Below, piece after piece: positions 40,875 to 49,152 of a DNA stretch of 64,000 nucleotides. This DNA is from Seohaeicola sp041596235 (GTDB taxonomy: Bacteria > Pseudomonadota > Alphaproteobacteria > Rhodobacterales > Rhodobacteraceae). The position numbers were made by a program, and so were the translations under genes. The stretch spans positions 31,164 to 95,163 of the forward strand of contig JBFHIW010000008.1 in the NCBI GenBank assembly GCA_041596235.1. The letters run 5' to 3'. The stretch's first letter is position 1, and every line of letters begins with the position of its first letter. The notes under the pieces were generated by a model. It was not told the origin of the DNA, made no database searches, and saw only the letters and a list, made by a program, of their open reading frames with translations.

Positions 40875-41828
40875 ATGGCCGTCAAGACAGGACAGATTTC
40901 GGATGGCACGCCGCAAGCGGCCAATGCCGGAAAGCGCATCGTGCTGGTCACCGGCCCATCTGGCGCAGGACGATCCACCGCGATCAACGCGCTTGAGGAC
41001 TCGGGCTTTGAGGCGATCGACAATCTTCCCATATCGATGCTGCCGCGCCTGCTGGACGGGCCGCCACTCAGCCGTCCGCTGGCGCTGGGTCTGGACGTGC
41101 GCAACCGTGACTTCTCGACCAATGCCTTGATCGAGACGATCGACCGGTTGGGCCTGACGCCGGGGCTTGAGCCTGCGCTGCTATATCTCGACAGCCGGAC
41201 CGAGGTGCTGGAGCGGCGCTATTCGGAAACGCGACGGCGCCACCCGATGGCACCCGCCGAAAGCCCCGAAATCGGTATTGCGCGCGAACTGGACCTGCTG
41301 GGGCCGATCCGCGCGCGCGCCGATATCCTGATCGACACGTCTGACCTGACGCCGCATGAGCTGCGCGCCGAAATCGAGCGCATGTTCACCGGCGGTGGTG
41401 GACGGCATCTGGCGGTGACGATCAACTCTTTTTCCTACAAGCGCGGCATGCCGCGCGGGATGGACATGGTGTTCGATTGCCGGTTTCTGCGAAATCCCTA
41501 TTGGGAAGAAAGCCTGCGCGCGCTGGATGGCCGCGATCCCAGGGTCGCGGCCCATATCGCTGGCGATCCGCGGGAAGATGCGTTCTATGCCAAGGTCCTG
41601 GACCTGATCCTGTTGTTGCTGCCGGCCTACAAGGAAGAGGGAAAGTCCCATTTTGCGATCGGATTCGGGTGTACCGGAGGGCAGCACAGGTCGGTTGCCA
41701 TGACGGAAAAGCTGGCCTTGACCCTTGCTAAGGAGGGCTGGCAAGTGTCAATAAGGCATCGCGAACTGGAGCGACGCGATGCCTCTCTGCCAGCCAACCG
41801 GCCCGGAGCCGGCGCAACATTGATGTGA
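40875..41828 (+). CDS. rapZ: RNase adapter protein RapZ
   Basis: A 317-residue nucleotide-binding protein of the RapZ (YvcJ) family. In enterobacteria it guides RNase E to small RNAs that control glmS; the alphaproteobacterial role is less clear. The Walker A reads GPSGAGRST, with Arg where Lys is standard. Other blocks are SGFEAIDNLPISMLPRLL, LDVRNRDF, LYLDSRTEVLERRYSETRRRHP and, in the C-terminal domain, SFSYKRGMPRGMDMVFDCRFLRNPYW and IGFGCTGGQHRSVAMTEKL. It sits between hprK and the EIIA gene, the usual order. Confidence 0.92.
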   Translation: MAVKTGQISDGTPQAANAGKRIVLVTGPSGAGRSTAINALEDSGFEAIDNLPISMLPRLLDGPPLSRPLALGLDVRNRDFSTNALIETIDRLGLTPGLEPALLYLDSRTEVLERRYSETRRRHPMAPAESPEIGIARELDLLGPIRARADILIDTSDLTPHELRAEIERMFTGGGGRHLAVTINSFSYKRGMPRGMDMVFDCRFLRNPYWEESLRALDGRDPRVAAHIAGDPREDAFYAKVLDLILLLLPAYKEEGKSHFAIGFGCTGGQHRSVAMTEKLALTLAKEGWQVSIRHRELERRDASLPANRPGAGATLM

Positions 41829-41840
41829 GGGAAAACATCC

Positions 41841-42239
41841 GTGATCGGTATCGTGATCGTCGCCCATGGTGGTCTGGCCAAGGAATATCTTGCCGCCGTC
41901 GAGCATGTCGTCGGCAAGCAGAAGGGCATTCGCGCCATCTCGATCGAGGCTGATCACGATCGCGCCCAGAAGCAGCAGGAGATCATGGAGGCGGCGGATG
42001 CGGTCGATACCGGCAGCGGCGTCGTGGTCGTGACGGACATGTTCGGCGGCTCACCCAGCAACCTGTCCCTGCGCGCCTGCGCGCCTGATGACCGACGTAT
42101 CCTTTATGGCGCCAATCTTCCGATGCTGATCAAACTGGCGAAAAGCCGCCATCTGCCGATCGGCGATGCCGTGCGCCATGCGCTGGAAGCAGGCCGCAAG
42201 TACATTGACACACAGAACATAACTTCGGACCAAGATTAA
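41841..42239 (+). CDS. PTS EIIA component, mannose (ManX) type
   Basis: A 132-residue cytoplasmic EIIA of the mannose family. His9 in VIVAHGGLAKE is the phosphorylated histidine. The block VVVTDMFGGSPSNL is the other family signature. No EIIB, EIIC or EIID membrane components are nearby, so it is not a transport unit; in alphaproteobacteria this protein receives phosphate from HPr for regulation only. It lies between rapZ and the HPr gene with spacings of 12 and 2 bases, in one operon. Confidence 0.9.
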   Translation: MIGIVIVAHGGLAKEYLAAVEHVVGKQKGIRAISIEADHDRAQKQQEIMEAADAVDTGSGVVVVTDMFGGSPSNLSLRACAPDDRRILYGANLPMLIKLAKSRHLPIGDAVRHALEAGRKYIDTQNITSDQD

Positions 42240-42241
42240 TC

Positions 42242-42520
42242 ATGACGCAGACAGTGCACCGCAGCCTGAAGATCATCAATGAAAAGGGTCTTCATGCCCG
42301 CGCCTCGGCCAAGCTTGTGGAAGTGGTGGAAGGGTTCGACGCCACGGCGGAGGTCAGCCGCGAGGGGCTGAGCGCCTCGGGCGACAGTATCATGGGGCTT
42401 TTGATGTTGGCAGCATCGAAAGGAACCACTATTGAGGTTCAGACCAGCGGCCCGGATGCCGGGGCCCTTGCCGATGCCCTTGAGGCCCTTGTGGCCGACC
42501 GGTTCGGCGAAGGCATGTAA
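42242..42520 (+). CDS. ptsH: Phosphocarrier protein HPr
   Basis: A 92-residue HPr. His18 in EKGLHARASAKLVEV accepts phosphate from enzyme I. Ser49 in SGDSIMGLLMLAASKG corresponds to the regulatory serine that HprK phosphorylates, and the SIMGLLML helix is intact. It starts two bases after the EIIA stop and is the last gene of the chvI-to-ptsH group. Enzyme I is not in the window. Confidence 0.93.
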   Translation: MTQTVHRSLKIINEKGLHARASAKLVEVVEGFDATAEVSREGLSASGDSIMGLLMLAASKGTTIEVQTSGPDAGALADALEALVADRFGEGM

Positions 42521-42563
42521 GCCGGCCCTGGGATACTGAGGACGGCACGACAGCGAGCTCGAG

Positions 42564-43448
42564 GTGGTCGATATTCAAGAACATAGCCCCGCAACGGACC
42601 ACGACGGTCCCGCCGAGCCGCATCAGACGGTGTACGACCGAGGCAGCCTGACCTATTCGAACACGTTCGACAGCCCGTTGCGCGGGGCAATCATCCGCGT
42701 GATGGAGTGGATGACCGGAAAGATCAGCATCATCCGGCGCGTCAAGGAATTCGAACAGCGCGGCGCGCCGACCGGCCAGGCCTTCTGGCCGGCAACGATG
42801 GATGTGATGGGGATCGATCTGCTGACCCCTGCCGAACAGCTGGCGCGCATTCCGGCCAAGGGGCCTGTGGTATTCGTGGCAAACCACCCGCATGGTCTGG
42901 TGGACGGGATGATCCTTGCCGATCTGATCGGCAGGGTCCGCGATGACTATCGCATCCTGACGCGATCGCTGCTGACGGGCATCGACGAGAGCGCCGCCAG
43001 CTACATGATCCCCGTGCCTTTCCCGCATGAACCCGATGCGCAACGCAAGATGATCGAGATGCGCAACGCGGCGATGGATCACCTGGCACAGGGTGGATTG
43101 ATCGCATTGTTCCCCTCGGGTGTGGTGGCGACATCGAAGACCATGTTCGGTCCTGCGATCGAAGCGGAGTGGAACGTCTTTACAGCAAAGATGATCCGCC
43201 GCTCGGGGGCGACGGTCGTGCCCTGCTATTTCCCGGGATCGAATTCGCGCTGGTATCAGATTGCCAACCGGATTTCGCCCGTGTTGCGGCAGGGGTTGTT
43301 GCTGCATGAGGTGGTGCATGCTTTCGACAAGCCGCAGGCGCCGGTGATCGGGCATCCCATCTCGCCTGAGGAGGCTGATCAGCGCGGTCGTGATCCGCGC
43401 GCCTTCATGGCCTGGCTGCGCGAGCACACCTTGGCCCTGCGGGACTGA
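42564..43448 (+). CDS. 1-acyl-glycerol-phosphate acyltransferase-like protein (PlsC domain)
   Basis: A 294-residue acyltransferase with a PlsC fold. The catalytic motif is VANHPHGLVDGM near residue 110, the NHPxGxxDG variant seen in hemolysin-like and ornithine-lipid-type acyltransferases. The second motif is GLIALFPSGVVATS, where FPSG replaces the common FPEG. Later comes ATVVPCYFPGSNSRWYQ. It probably acylates a lysolipid on the inner face of the membrane; substrate not assigned. The start is GTG 42564, preceded by GAG-rich sequence. It may still belong to the ptsH transcript. Confidence 0.78.
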   Translation: MVDIQEHSPATDHDGPAEPHQTVYDRGSLTYSNTFDSPLRGAIIRVMEWMTGKISIIRRVKEFEQRGAPTGQAFWPATMDVMGIDLLTPAEQLARIPAKGPVVFVANHPHGLVDGMILADLIGRVRDDYRILTRSLLTGIDESAASYMIPVPFPHEPDAQRKMIEMRNAAMDHLAQGGLIALFPSGVVATSKTMFGPAIEAEWNVFTAKMIRRSGATVVPCYFPGSNSRWYQIANRISPVLRQGLLLHEVVHAFDKPQAPVIGHPISPEEADQRGRDPRAFMAWLREHTLALRD

Positions 43449-43474
43449 AGGAACCTGCGCGGCAAAACGCGCAA

Positions 43475-43535
43475 GGGGGGCTGTCTGCCCCCCTGTCCCT
43501 GCGGGACTCCCCCCGAGGATATTTCAGGCAAGAAG
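43475..43535 (-). repeat. 3'-end repeat, copy 4 (full form, after the hydroxybutyryl-CoA dehydrogenase gene)
   Basis: On the minus strand, four bases after the stop at 43540: CTTCTTGCC, AAATATCC, six G, a hairpin with a 5-bp stem (GTCCC GCA GGGAC), then a six-G plus C run pairing with GCCCCCC around a 5-base loop (43475-43481 with 43487-43493). It fills the gap between two convergent genes. The stem is one pair longer than in copy 3, and the extra pair is kept on both arms. Confidence 0.7.
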
Positions 43536-43539
43536 ATGC

Positions 43540-44415
43540 CTAGCGGGTGGGAACGGGAACCTCGCCGCGATAATCGTAGAAGCCGCGCTGCGTCTTGCGG
43601 CCAAGCCAGCCCGCTTCCACGTATTTTGTCAGCAGCGGGCAGGGGCGGTATTTTGTATCGGCCAGACCGTCATGCAGAACGTTCATGATGGCCAGACAGG
43701 TATCCAGCCCGATGAAATCCGCAAGTTCCAGCGGCCCCATGGGGTGATTGGCCCCGAGCTTCATGGATTCGTCGATGGATTTCACCGATCCGACGCCTTC
43801 ATAGAGGGTATAGACCGCCTCGTTGATCATGGGCATCAGGATGCGGTTGACGATGAAGGCCGGGAAGTCTTCGGCGGAGGCTGCGGTCTTGCCCAGTTTT
43901 TCGACCACCTTGAGGCAGGCGGCATAGGTGGGTTCATCGGTCGCGATGCCGCGGATCAATTCGACGAGTTGCATGATCGGCACCGGGTTCATGAAGTGGA
44001 ACCCCATGAACCTTTCGGGCCGATCGGTGCGGCTGGCCAGTCTGGTGATCGAGATCGACGAGGTGTTGGAGGTCAGGATCGTGTGCGGCGCGAGATGCGG
44101 CAGAAGCTCGTCAAAGATCTTCTGCTTGATCGTCTCGCGCTCTGTTGCCGCCTCGATGATCAGGTCGCAGGGGCCCAGATCCGTCAGCGTCAGTGTCGTT
44201 CCGATGCGCGCCATCGCGGCATCCTTGTCGACCTGGCTGACCTTGCCGCGGCTGACCTGACGGTCCAAGTTGCGCGAGATCAGCGCGACAGCCGCATCAA
44301 GCGCGTCCTGGCTGATATCGGTCATCAGCACGTCATACCCGGCCAAGGCCATGACATGCGCGATGCCATTGCCCATCTGGCCTGCGCCAACGATGCCGAT
44401 GCTTTGAATATCCAT
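43540..44415 (-). CDS. 3-hydroxybutyryl-CoA dehydrogenase
   Basis: A 291-residue NAD(P)-dependent 3-hydroxyacyl-CoA dehydrogenase of the single-domain short-chain type (Hbd/PaaH). The Rossmann motif IGIVGAGQMGNGIA begins at residue 7. The catalytic His lies in GFHFMNPVPIMQLVE and its Glu partner in the LIIEAATE block; SNTSSISITRLA contacts CoA. The end DFIGLDTCLAIMNVLH and GWLGRKTQRGFYDY is typical. It interconverts acetoacetyl-CoA and 3-hydroxybutyryl-CoA, at the entry of both butyrate oxidation and the ethylmalonyl-CoA pathway. ATG 44415 is chosen as the start; the frame extends to 44454. Confidence 0.9.
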   Translation of the reverse strand: MDIQSIGIVGAGQMGNGIAHVMALAGYDVLMTDISQDALDAAVALISRNLDRQVSRGKVSQVDKDAAMARIGTTLTLTDLGPCDLIIEAATERETIKQKIFDELLPHLAPHTILTSNTSSISITRLASRTDRPERFMGFHFMNPVPIMQLVELIRGIATDEPTYAACLKVVEKLGKTAASAEDFPAFIVNRILMPMINEAVYTLYEGVGSVKSIDESMKLGANHPMGPLELADFIGLDTCLAIMNVLHDGLADTKYRPCPLLTKYVEAGWLGRKTQRGFYDYRGEVPVPTR

Positions 44416-44597
44416 GGGCGTCCTGCTTTCCCTATTGCCTGTCGCCGCCGACAATAGGCCGGGGCGGCGGGGCCGTGCAAGGCCACAGGCGCCGGGATGG
44501 TTCGTTAATAATTTCGCTGAATTGCGCGTTTAAGAGAATCGCAAGTTCTTTGCGTGATTCTGCCCGACGGGTGAGTTTCAACAATCGGGTGGGATAG

Positions 44598-45470
44598 ATG
44601 AGCTATGACGCAATTGGCCAAGGTGGCCTGAACTATTATTCTTGCCGCTACGGACGATCGCGTTTGCTGTTTCGCGGTCCGAGGCGGCGACTTGACGGTG
44701 ATTATGCCCTCTTTCTGGGGGGAACCGACACCTACGGGCGTTTCATTGCGAAACCCTTTCCTGCGTTGATCGAAGGCGCGACCGGCCTGAAATGCGTCAA
44801 TTTCGGTTGGCAGAACGCAGGGGTGGACGCCTTTTTGAATGACGCCACGGTGATGGAGATTGCCAACCAGTCACGCGTGACGGTCGTGCAGGTCATGGGC
44901 GCGCAGAACATGTCGAACCGGTTCTACGCGGTGCATCCCCGGCGCAATGACCGGTTCCTGAACGCATCCGGCTTGATGAAGCAGATGTTCCGCGATGTCG
45001 ATTTCACCGATTTTGCCTTCAACCGGCATATGCTGTCCTCGATCCGGCAGCTTTCACCGGATCGCTACCGCATGATCCGGGAGGAGTTGAAACAGGCCTG
45101 GCTGGCGCGCATGCGGCACCTGTTGCAGGGGATCGGCGGGCGGACGGTGCTGTTGTGGTTTGCGGATCATGAACCGCTCTGCGGCGATCCGCGGGCTGAA
45201 GGCCTTGAGGCTGAACCGGGGGATGATCTTGGGCGTGATCCGTTGTTTGTCGACAGGTCGATGATCGAGGATCTTCGCCCGCTTGTCACCGAGGTGGTCG
45301 AGGTTGCCGCCAGTCCGCAGGCGCTTGCCCGGGGAACCGAAGGCATGGTGTTTTCGCCATTGGAGGCTCCGGCCGCTGCCGGGCTGATGGGCCCTGTGGC
45401 GCATCAGGAGGTGGCAGAGGTGTTGGGCCCCGTTCTGCAAGCGATGATGGGAGGACGGGTCATGCCGTGA
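44598..45470 (+). CDS. DUF6473 family protein
   Basis: A 290-residue cytoplasmic protein of a family found mainly in Rhodobacterales (DUF6473). The opening (SYDAIGQGGLNYYSCRYGRSRLLFRGP) and the strand YALFLGGTDTYGRFIAKPFPALIEGATG look like a modified SGNH-hydrolase fold, with GGTDT in the place of the GDS loop. No catalytic triad can be named with confidence. The gene stands alone between hbd (divergent) and etfA (convergent); GTGGGATAG lies upstream of ATG 44598. Function unknown; sulfotransferase-like and hydrolase-like roles are both possible. Confidence 0.65.
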   Translation: MSYDAIGQGGLNYYSCRYGRSRLLFRGPRRRLDGDYALFLGGTDTYGRFIAKPFPALIEGATGLKCVNFGWQNAGVDAFLNDATVMEIANQSRVTVVQVMGAQNMSNRFYAVHPRRNDRFLNASGLMKQMFRDVDFTDFAFNRHMLSSIRQLSPDRYRMIREELKQAWLARMRHLLQGIGGRTVLLWFADHEPLCGDPRAEGLEAEPGDDLGRDPLFVDRSMIEDLRPLVTEVVEVAASPQALARGTEGMVFSPLEAPAAAGLMGPVAHQEVAEVLGPVLQAMMGGRVMP

Positions 45471-45489
45471 CGGCCTTCGTGCCACAAAA

Positions 45490-45515
45490 AAGGCCCGCCT
45501 GAGAGGGCGGGCCTT
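45490..45515 (-). terminator. Terminator of the etfBA operon
   Basis: A perfect 10-bp stem (45490-45499 with 45506-45515) and a 6-base loop, followed on the minus strand by TTTTTGTGG. It lies 30 bases after the etfA stop. With weaker effect it could also end the convergent DUF6473 transcript. Confidence 0.85.
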
Positions 45516-45544
45516 CTGGTGATCCCTTGCGGGCGGCACCTTGT

Positions 45545-46471
45545 TCAGATCTTTTCGATCAGTTCCGGGACAGCAGTGAAGAGGTCGGCGACAAGGCCGT
45601 AATCGGCGACCTGGAAAATCGGCGCTTCTTCGTCCTTGTTGATCGCGACGATGATCTTGCTGTCCTTCATGCCCGCGAGGTGCTGGATCGCGCCCGAGAT
45701 GCCGACGGCAACATAGAGATCCGGCGCCACGACCTTGCCGGTCTGGCCGACCTGCCAGTCGTTGGGTGCATAGCCCGAGTCGACGGCCGCGCGGGATGCG
45801 CCGACGGCGGCGCCCAGCTTGTCGGCCAGTTTCTCGATCAGGGCGAAGTCGGCTTCGGAGCCCACGCCGCGCCCGCCGGACACGACAACGCCCGCGCTGG
45901 TCAGTTCGGGACGGTCCGAGGCCGCGACCTTGTCTTCAACCCATTCGGACAGGCCGGGGTTGTCGCCGGTGGCGATTGCCTCGACCGCAGCGGAGCCGCC
46001 CATCGGTGCCAGATCGAAGGTCGAGGTGCGGATCGTCATCACCTTGACGCTGTCAGTGGATTTCACGGTCTGGATCGCGTTGCCGGCATAGATCGGACGC
46101 TCGAACGTATCCGCATCGACCACGCCGACCACGTCGGACAGGATCATCACGTCCAGCAGGGCCGCGACGCGCGGCATGATGTTCTTCGCATCCGTCGTCG
46201 AGGGGGCCACGATATGCGAATAATTGCCTGCAAGGCTGACGATCAGGGCGGCCACGGGTTCGGCCAGACGATGGCCATAAAGCGCATCCTCGGCGACCAG
46301 CACCTTGGATACGCCCGCGATCTTCGCAGCCTCATCGGCGGCGGCCTTGGCCGAGGCGCCAGTGCAAAGCACGGTCACATCGCCCAGTTTCCCGGCGGCG
46401 GTTACGGCCTTGGCGGTTGCGTCCACTGCCAGCGTGCCATCGGTCACTTCACCAATCAGAAGAACAGCCAT
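45545..46471 (-). CDS. etfA: Electron transfer flavoprotein alpha subunit
   Basis: A 308-residue ETF alpha chain. The C-terminal FAD-binding region is clear: VVVSGGRGVGSEADF (about residue 190), AAVDSGYAPNDWQVGQTGKVVAPDLYVAVGISGAIQH and AINKDEEAPIFQVADYGLV. With EtfB it collects electrons from acyl-CoA dehydrogenases (here the PimC/D-like pair and Mcd) and passes them to ETF-ubiquinone oxidoreductase. ATG 46471 shares one base with the etfB stop codon, so the two subunits are translationally coupled. Confidence 0.95.
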   Translation of the reverse strand: MAVLLIGEVTDGTLAVDATAKAVTAAGKLGDVTVLCTGASAKAAADEAAKIAGVSKVLVAEDALYGHRLAEPVAALIVSLAGNYSHIVAPSTTDAKNIMPRVAALLDVMILSDVVGVVDADTFERPIYAGNAIQTVKSTDSVKVMTIRTSTFDLAPMGGSAAVEAIATGDNPGLSEWVEDKVAASDRPELTSAGVVVSGGRGVGSEADFALIEKLADKLGAAVGASRAAVDSGYAPNDWQVGQTGKVVAPDLYVAVGISGAIQHLAGMKDSKIIVAINKDEEAPIFQVADYGLVADLFTAVPELIEKI

Positions 46472-47229
46472 CACACAGCCCCCGCTTCCTTGAGTTTCGC
46501 CACAAGCTCGTCGACCGAGCCCACCTTGATACCTGCCGCCCGCGCCGCCGGTTCCGAGGTCTTGACCACGGTCAGGCGCGGGGTGACATCGACGCCGTAA
46601 TCGGCGGCGGTCTTTTCATCGAGCTGCTTCTTCTTGGCCTTCATGATGTTGGGAAGGCTGGCATAGCGCGGCTCGTTCAGGCGCAGGTCCGCGGTAACGA
46701 TCGTCGGCAGCTTGACCTTGATCGTCTGCAGACCGCCGTCCACCTCGCGGGTGACCAGCGCGTGATCGCCGTCGAGGTCCAGATGCGAGGCGAAGGCCGC
46801 CTGCGACCAGCCCAGCAGGGCCGACAGCATTTGCCCGGTCGCGTTCATGTCGTTGTCGATCGCCTGCTTGCCCGCGATGACCAGACCTGGGGCTTCTTCG
46901 GCGATGACGGCCTTGAGGATCTTTGCGACGGCCAGCGGTTCGATGTCGTTGTGCACGTCATCCGAGGCCACGACCAGGATCGCGCGGTCCGCGCCCATCG
47001 CCAGCGCGGTCCGCAGGGTTTCCTGCGCCTGCTTGACACCGATCGAGACAACCACGACCTCTTCGGCCTTGCCCGCTTCCTTCAGGCGGATCGCCTCTTC
47101 CACCGCGATCTCGTCGAACGGGTTCATCGACATCTTCACATTGGCGAGATCGACACCGCTTCCGTCCGCCTTCACGCGAACCTTCACGTTATAGTCGATC
47201 ACACGTTTGACAGGCACGAGTACCTTCAT
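46471..47229 (-). CDS. etfB: Electron transfer flavoprotein beta subunit
   Basis: A 252-residue ETF beta chain, beginning MKVLVPVKRVIDYNVKVRVK. The AMP-binding and recognition parts are present: SMNPFDEIAVEEAIRLKE, the acyl-CoA-dehydrogenase docking loop around AGKQAIDNDMNATGQMLSALL, and PRYASLPNIMKAKKKQL. It is the first gene of etfBA. The 170 bases upstream contain no gene and presumably the promoter. Confidence 0.95.
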   Translation of the reverse strand: MKVLVPVKRVIDYNVKVRVKADGSGVDLANVKMSMNPFDEIAVEEAIRLKEAGKAEEVVVVSIGVKQAQETLRTALAMGADRAILVVASDDVHNDIEPLAVAKILKAVIAEEAPGLVIAGKQAIDNDMNATGQMLSALLGWSQAAFASHLDLDGDHALVTREVDGGLQTIKVKLPTIVTADLRLNEPRYASLPNIMKAKKKQLDEKTAADYGVDVTPRLTVVKTSEPAARAAGIKVGSVDELVAKLKEAGAV

Positions 47230-47399
47230 TGGCGTGGTCTCCCTCAGATTGCGGGAAGACGATTGACGACTCCCCAGATAACACTCTGCGCGTTGATATA
47301 ATCTTGCGCGCCGGCGAAACAGGGCAAAATCGTCACGTCATGGTCATAAGACGCCGCGTTCTTCGGTTTGGATGTCCCATCGTGGGGCGTTAGCGCGAT

Positions 47400-47972
47400 T
47401 TAACGGTTTGCCCCCGGCACCCACAGAACATCGGCGCGCCCGTCATCATTGGCGACACGCGCCGCCACGAAGAACCAGTCGGACAACCGGTTGAGATACT
47501 TGACGGCATCCGGGTTCACGGTTTCCATCGTCGCCAGTTCCACGGTTTCACGCTCCGCGCGGCGGCTGATGGTGCGGCACAGGTGCAGATAGGCGGCAAG
47601 CGCGGAACCGCCGGGCAGGATGAAGCTGCGCAGGGGTTCAAGGCGGCTGTTCATCGCATCGATTTCAGCCTCGAGGCGGTCCACCTGCGCCTTTACCATG
47701 CGCAGGGGCGGATATTCCGCATCCGCGTCACGCTCCATGTCGGGGCGGCACAGATCCGCGCCAAGATCGAACAGGTCGTTCTGGATCCGCGCAAGGGCTG
47801 CGTCGAGGTCCGTGTCGGCATGCAGCCGGGCCATCCCGACGGTGGCATTCGCCTCGTCCACGGTGCCATAGGCGGTCACGCGCATCGAATGCTTGGCGAC
47901 GCGCGCGCCATTGCCCAGAGCGGTTTCACCGTCGTCGCCGGTCTTGGTGTAGATCTTGTTGAGAACAATCAT
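47400..47972 (-). CDS. Cob(I)alamin adenosyltransferase, PduO type
   Basis: A 190-residue ATP:corrinoid adenosyltransferase that makes adenosylcobalamin. The N-terminal ATP-binding motif is KIYTKTGDDGETALGNGARVAKHS, and the second block is FILPGGSALAAYLHLCRTISRRAERE, containing the conserved Arg/Glu residues, followed by YLNRLSDWFFVAAR. Its product is needed by methylmalonyl- and ethylmalonyl-CoA mutases, served by MeaB encoded earlier in the window. It starts 3 bases after the small HIG1-type gene, so both form an operon. Confidence 0.92.
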   Translation of the reverse strand: MIVLNKIYTKTGDDGETALGNGARVAKHSMRVTAYGTVDEANATVGMARLHADTDLDAALARIQNDLFDLGADLCRPDMERDADAEYPPLRMVKAQVDRLEAEIDAMNSRLEPLRSFILPGGSALAAYLHLCRTISRRAERETVELATMETVNPDAVKYLNRLSDWFFVAARVANDDGRADVLWVPGANR

Positions 47973-47975
47973 GAC

Positions 47976-48179
47976 TTATCCCTGTCTGCGGAGCCAAACG
48001 AACAGAAGTATGAGAATGACCGCGCCCAGTTGCGCCCCGATGCGCCAGCGCATGATCTTGTTGGCATATTTGCGATTGAACTCGCCGCCCTTGGCAAAGC
48101 CGCCGATACCCAGAAGCAGGATGCCCAGCACCGCAAGGCAAGCTGCGACCACAACGTAGAACAGGGGATCGTCCCTCAT
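47976..48179 (-). CDS. Twin-transmembrane HIG1-domain small protein
   Basis: A 67-residue membrane protein with two helices (FYVVVAACLAVLGILLLGIG and LGAVILILLFVWL) flanking the loop EFNRKYANKIMRWRIGAQ. The N-R-K-Y-x-N-K-x-M-R-W-R pattern matches the HIG1 family, whose mitochondrial members assist respiratory supercomplexes. Bacterial copies are common in alphaproteobacteria and often precede the cobalamin adenosyltransferase gene, as here. ATG 48179 has AAGGA upstream; a longer frame to 48230 is less likely. Confidence 0.82.
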   Translation of the reverse strand: MRDDPLFYVVVAACLAVLGILLLGIGGFAKGGEFNRKYANKIMRWRIGAQLGAVILILLFVWLRRQG

Positions 48180-48265
48180 CACTTCAGTCCTTTTTTCCTT
48201 GTCTCGCCCCATGTAGAGGGCGCGCGGCAAAAAGCGAACCTGAATTTTGCCACAAGGGGGCTGCG

Positions 48266-49099
48266 TCAGCCTTTGGCCAGCACCCAGTCCAGCGCCCGCG
48301 TCGGCAGGATGCGGCGCAACAGGCCCATCGCATAAGTCGGGGTGGTCACGTAGTAGCGCGCTTTCGGCCGTGGTGCTTCAAGCGCATGGATCAATTTGGC
48401 GGTCACGGCAGAGGCCGGCAATTCGAACCTGTCCTTCTTGGTCTTCGGCTCATAAAGCCGCTTGAGCAGGGTGCTGCGGTATTGATTGGCGCGCGGGCTG
48501 TTCTGCCAGTCGATCCAGCGTTCGAAATGGGGGATCGAGTTGGCGCGGATACGGCTGGCGACCGGGCCCGGTTCGATCAGGATGACGTCTATGCCGGTGC
48601 CGCGCATCTCGATCCTGAGTGTGTCGCTCAGCGCTTCGATGGCATATTTGGTGGCGTTGTAGGCAGAGCGCCACGGCGCCACCACCAACCCCAGCACCGA
48701 GGAGCAGTTGATGATGCGGCCATGCCCCTGGGCACGCATCACCGGGAGGACCAGCCGTGTCAGATCGTGCCAGCCGAAGACATTGACCTCGAAAATCTCG
48801 GCCAGGGCTTCGCGCGGAAGGTCTTCGGCGGCGCCGGGGCAGGCATAGGCACCGTTGTTGAACAGCGCGTCCAGCGTGCCGCCGGTCTGGTTCAGCACAT
48901 GTGTCAGGGCAGCGCGGATCGAGGCCGGATCGGCATAATCAAGTTGCACGGCCTCCAGACCTTCGCCGATCAGCCGGTCCACATCCGCCTGTTGGCGGCA
49001 TGCCGCGAAGACGCGCCAGCCCCGCGCCTTGAGGCCATGCGCCGCATCGTAACCGATACCGGACGAACAGCCGGTGATGAGGATCGTTTTCGCGTTCAT
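48266..49099 (-). CDS. Short-chain dehydrogenase/reductase
   Basis: A 277-residue classical SDR. The cofactor motif is ITGCSSGIGYDAAHGL (TGxxxGIG, residue 8 on), the structural motif is NNGAYACPG (NNAG variant), and the active site has Ser in NCSSVLG and YNATKYAIEALSD with the YxxxK pair. Proline/glycine sequence LIEPGPVASR follows as in NADP-type SDRs. The Arg after the first beta strand pair (FAACRQQ) favours NADP(H). The substrate is unknown; the gene is flanked by the HIG1-type gene and an SH3-domain gene on the same strand. Confidence 0.85.
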   Translation of the reverse strand: MNAKTILITGCSSGIGYDAAHGLKARGWRVFAACRQQADVDRLIGEGLEAVQLDYADPASIRAALTHVLNQTGGTLDALFNNGAYACPGAAEDLPREALAEIFEVNVFGWHDLTRLVLPVMRAQGHGRIINCSSVLGLVVAPWRSAYNATKYAIEALSDTLRIEMRGTGIDVILIEPGPVASRIRANSIPHFERWIDWQNSPRANQYRSTLLKRLYEPKTKKDRFELPASAVTAKLIHALEAPRPKARYYVTTPTYAMGLLRRILPTRALDWVLAKG

Positions 49100-49152
49100 G
49101 CCGCCGTCATCGCAACTGGCGCATCATGTTGCAACACCTGATGGCGCGCGGA

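Noticed and set aside
48240..48262. TTTTGCCACAAGGGGG resembling the start of the 3'-end repeat
   Set aside because: The AAATATCC block and hairpins are missing, so the likeness is probably chance.
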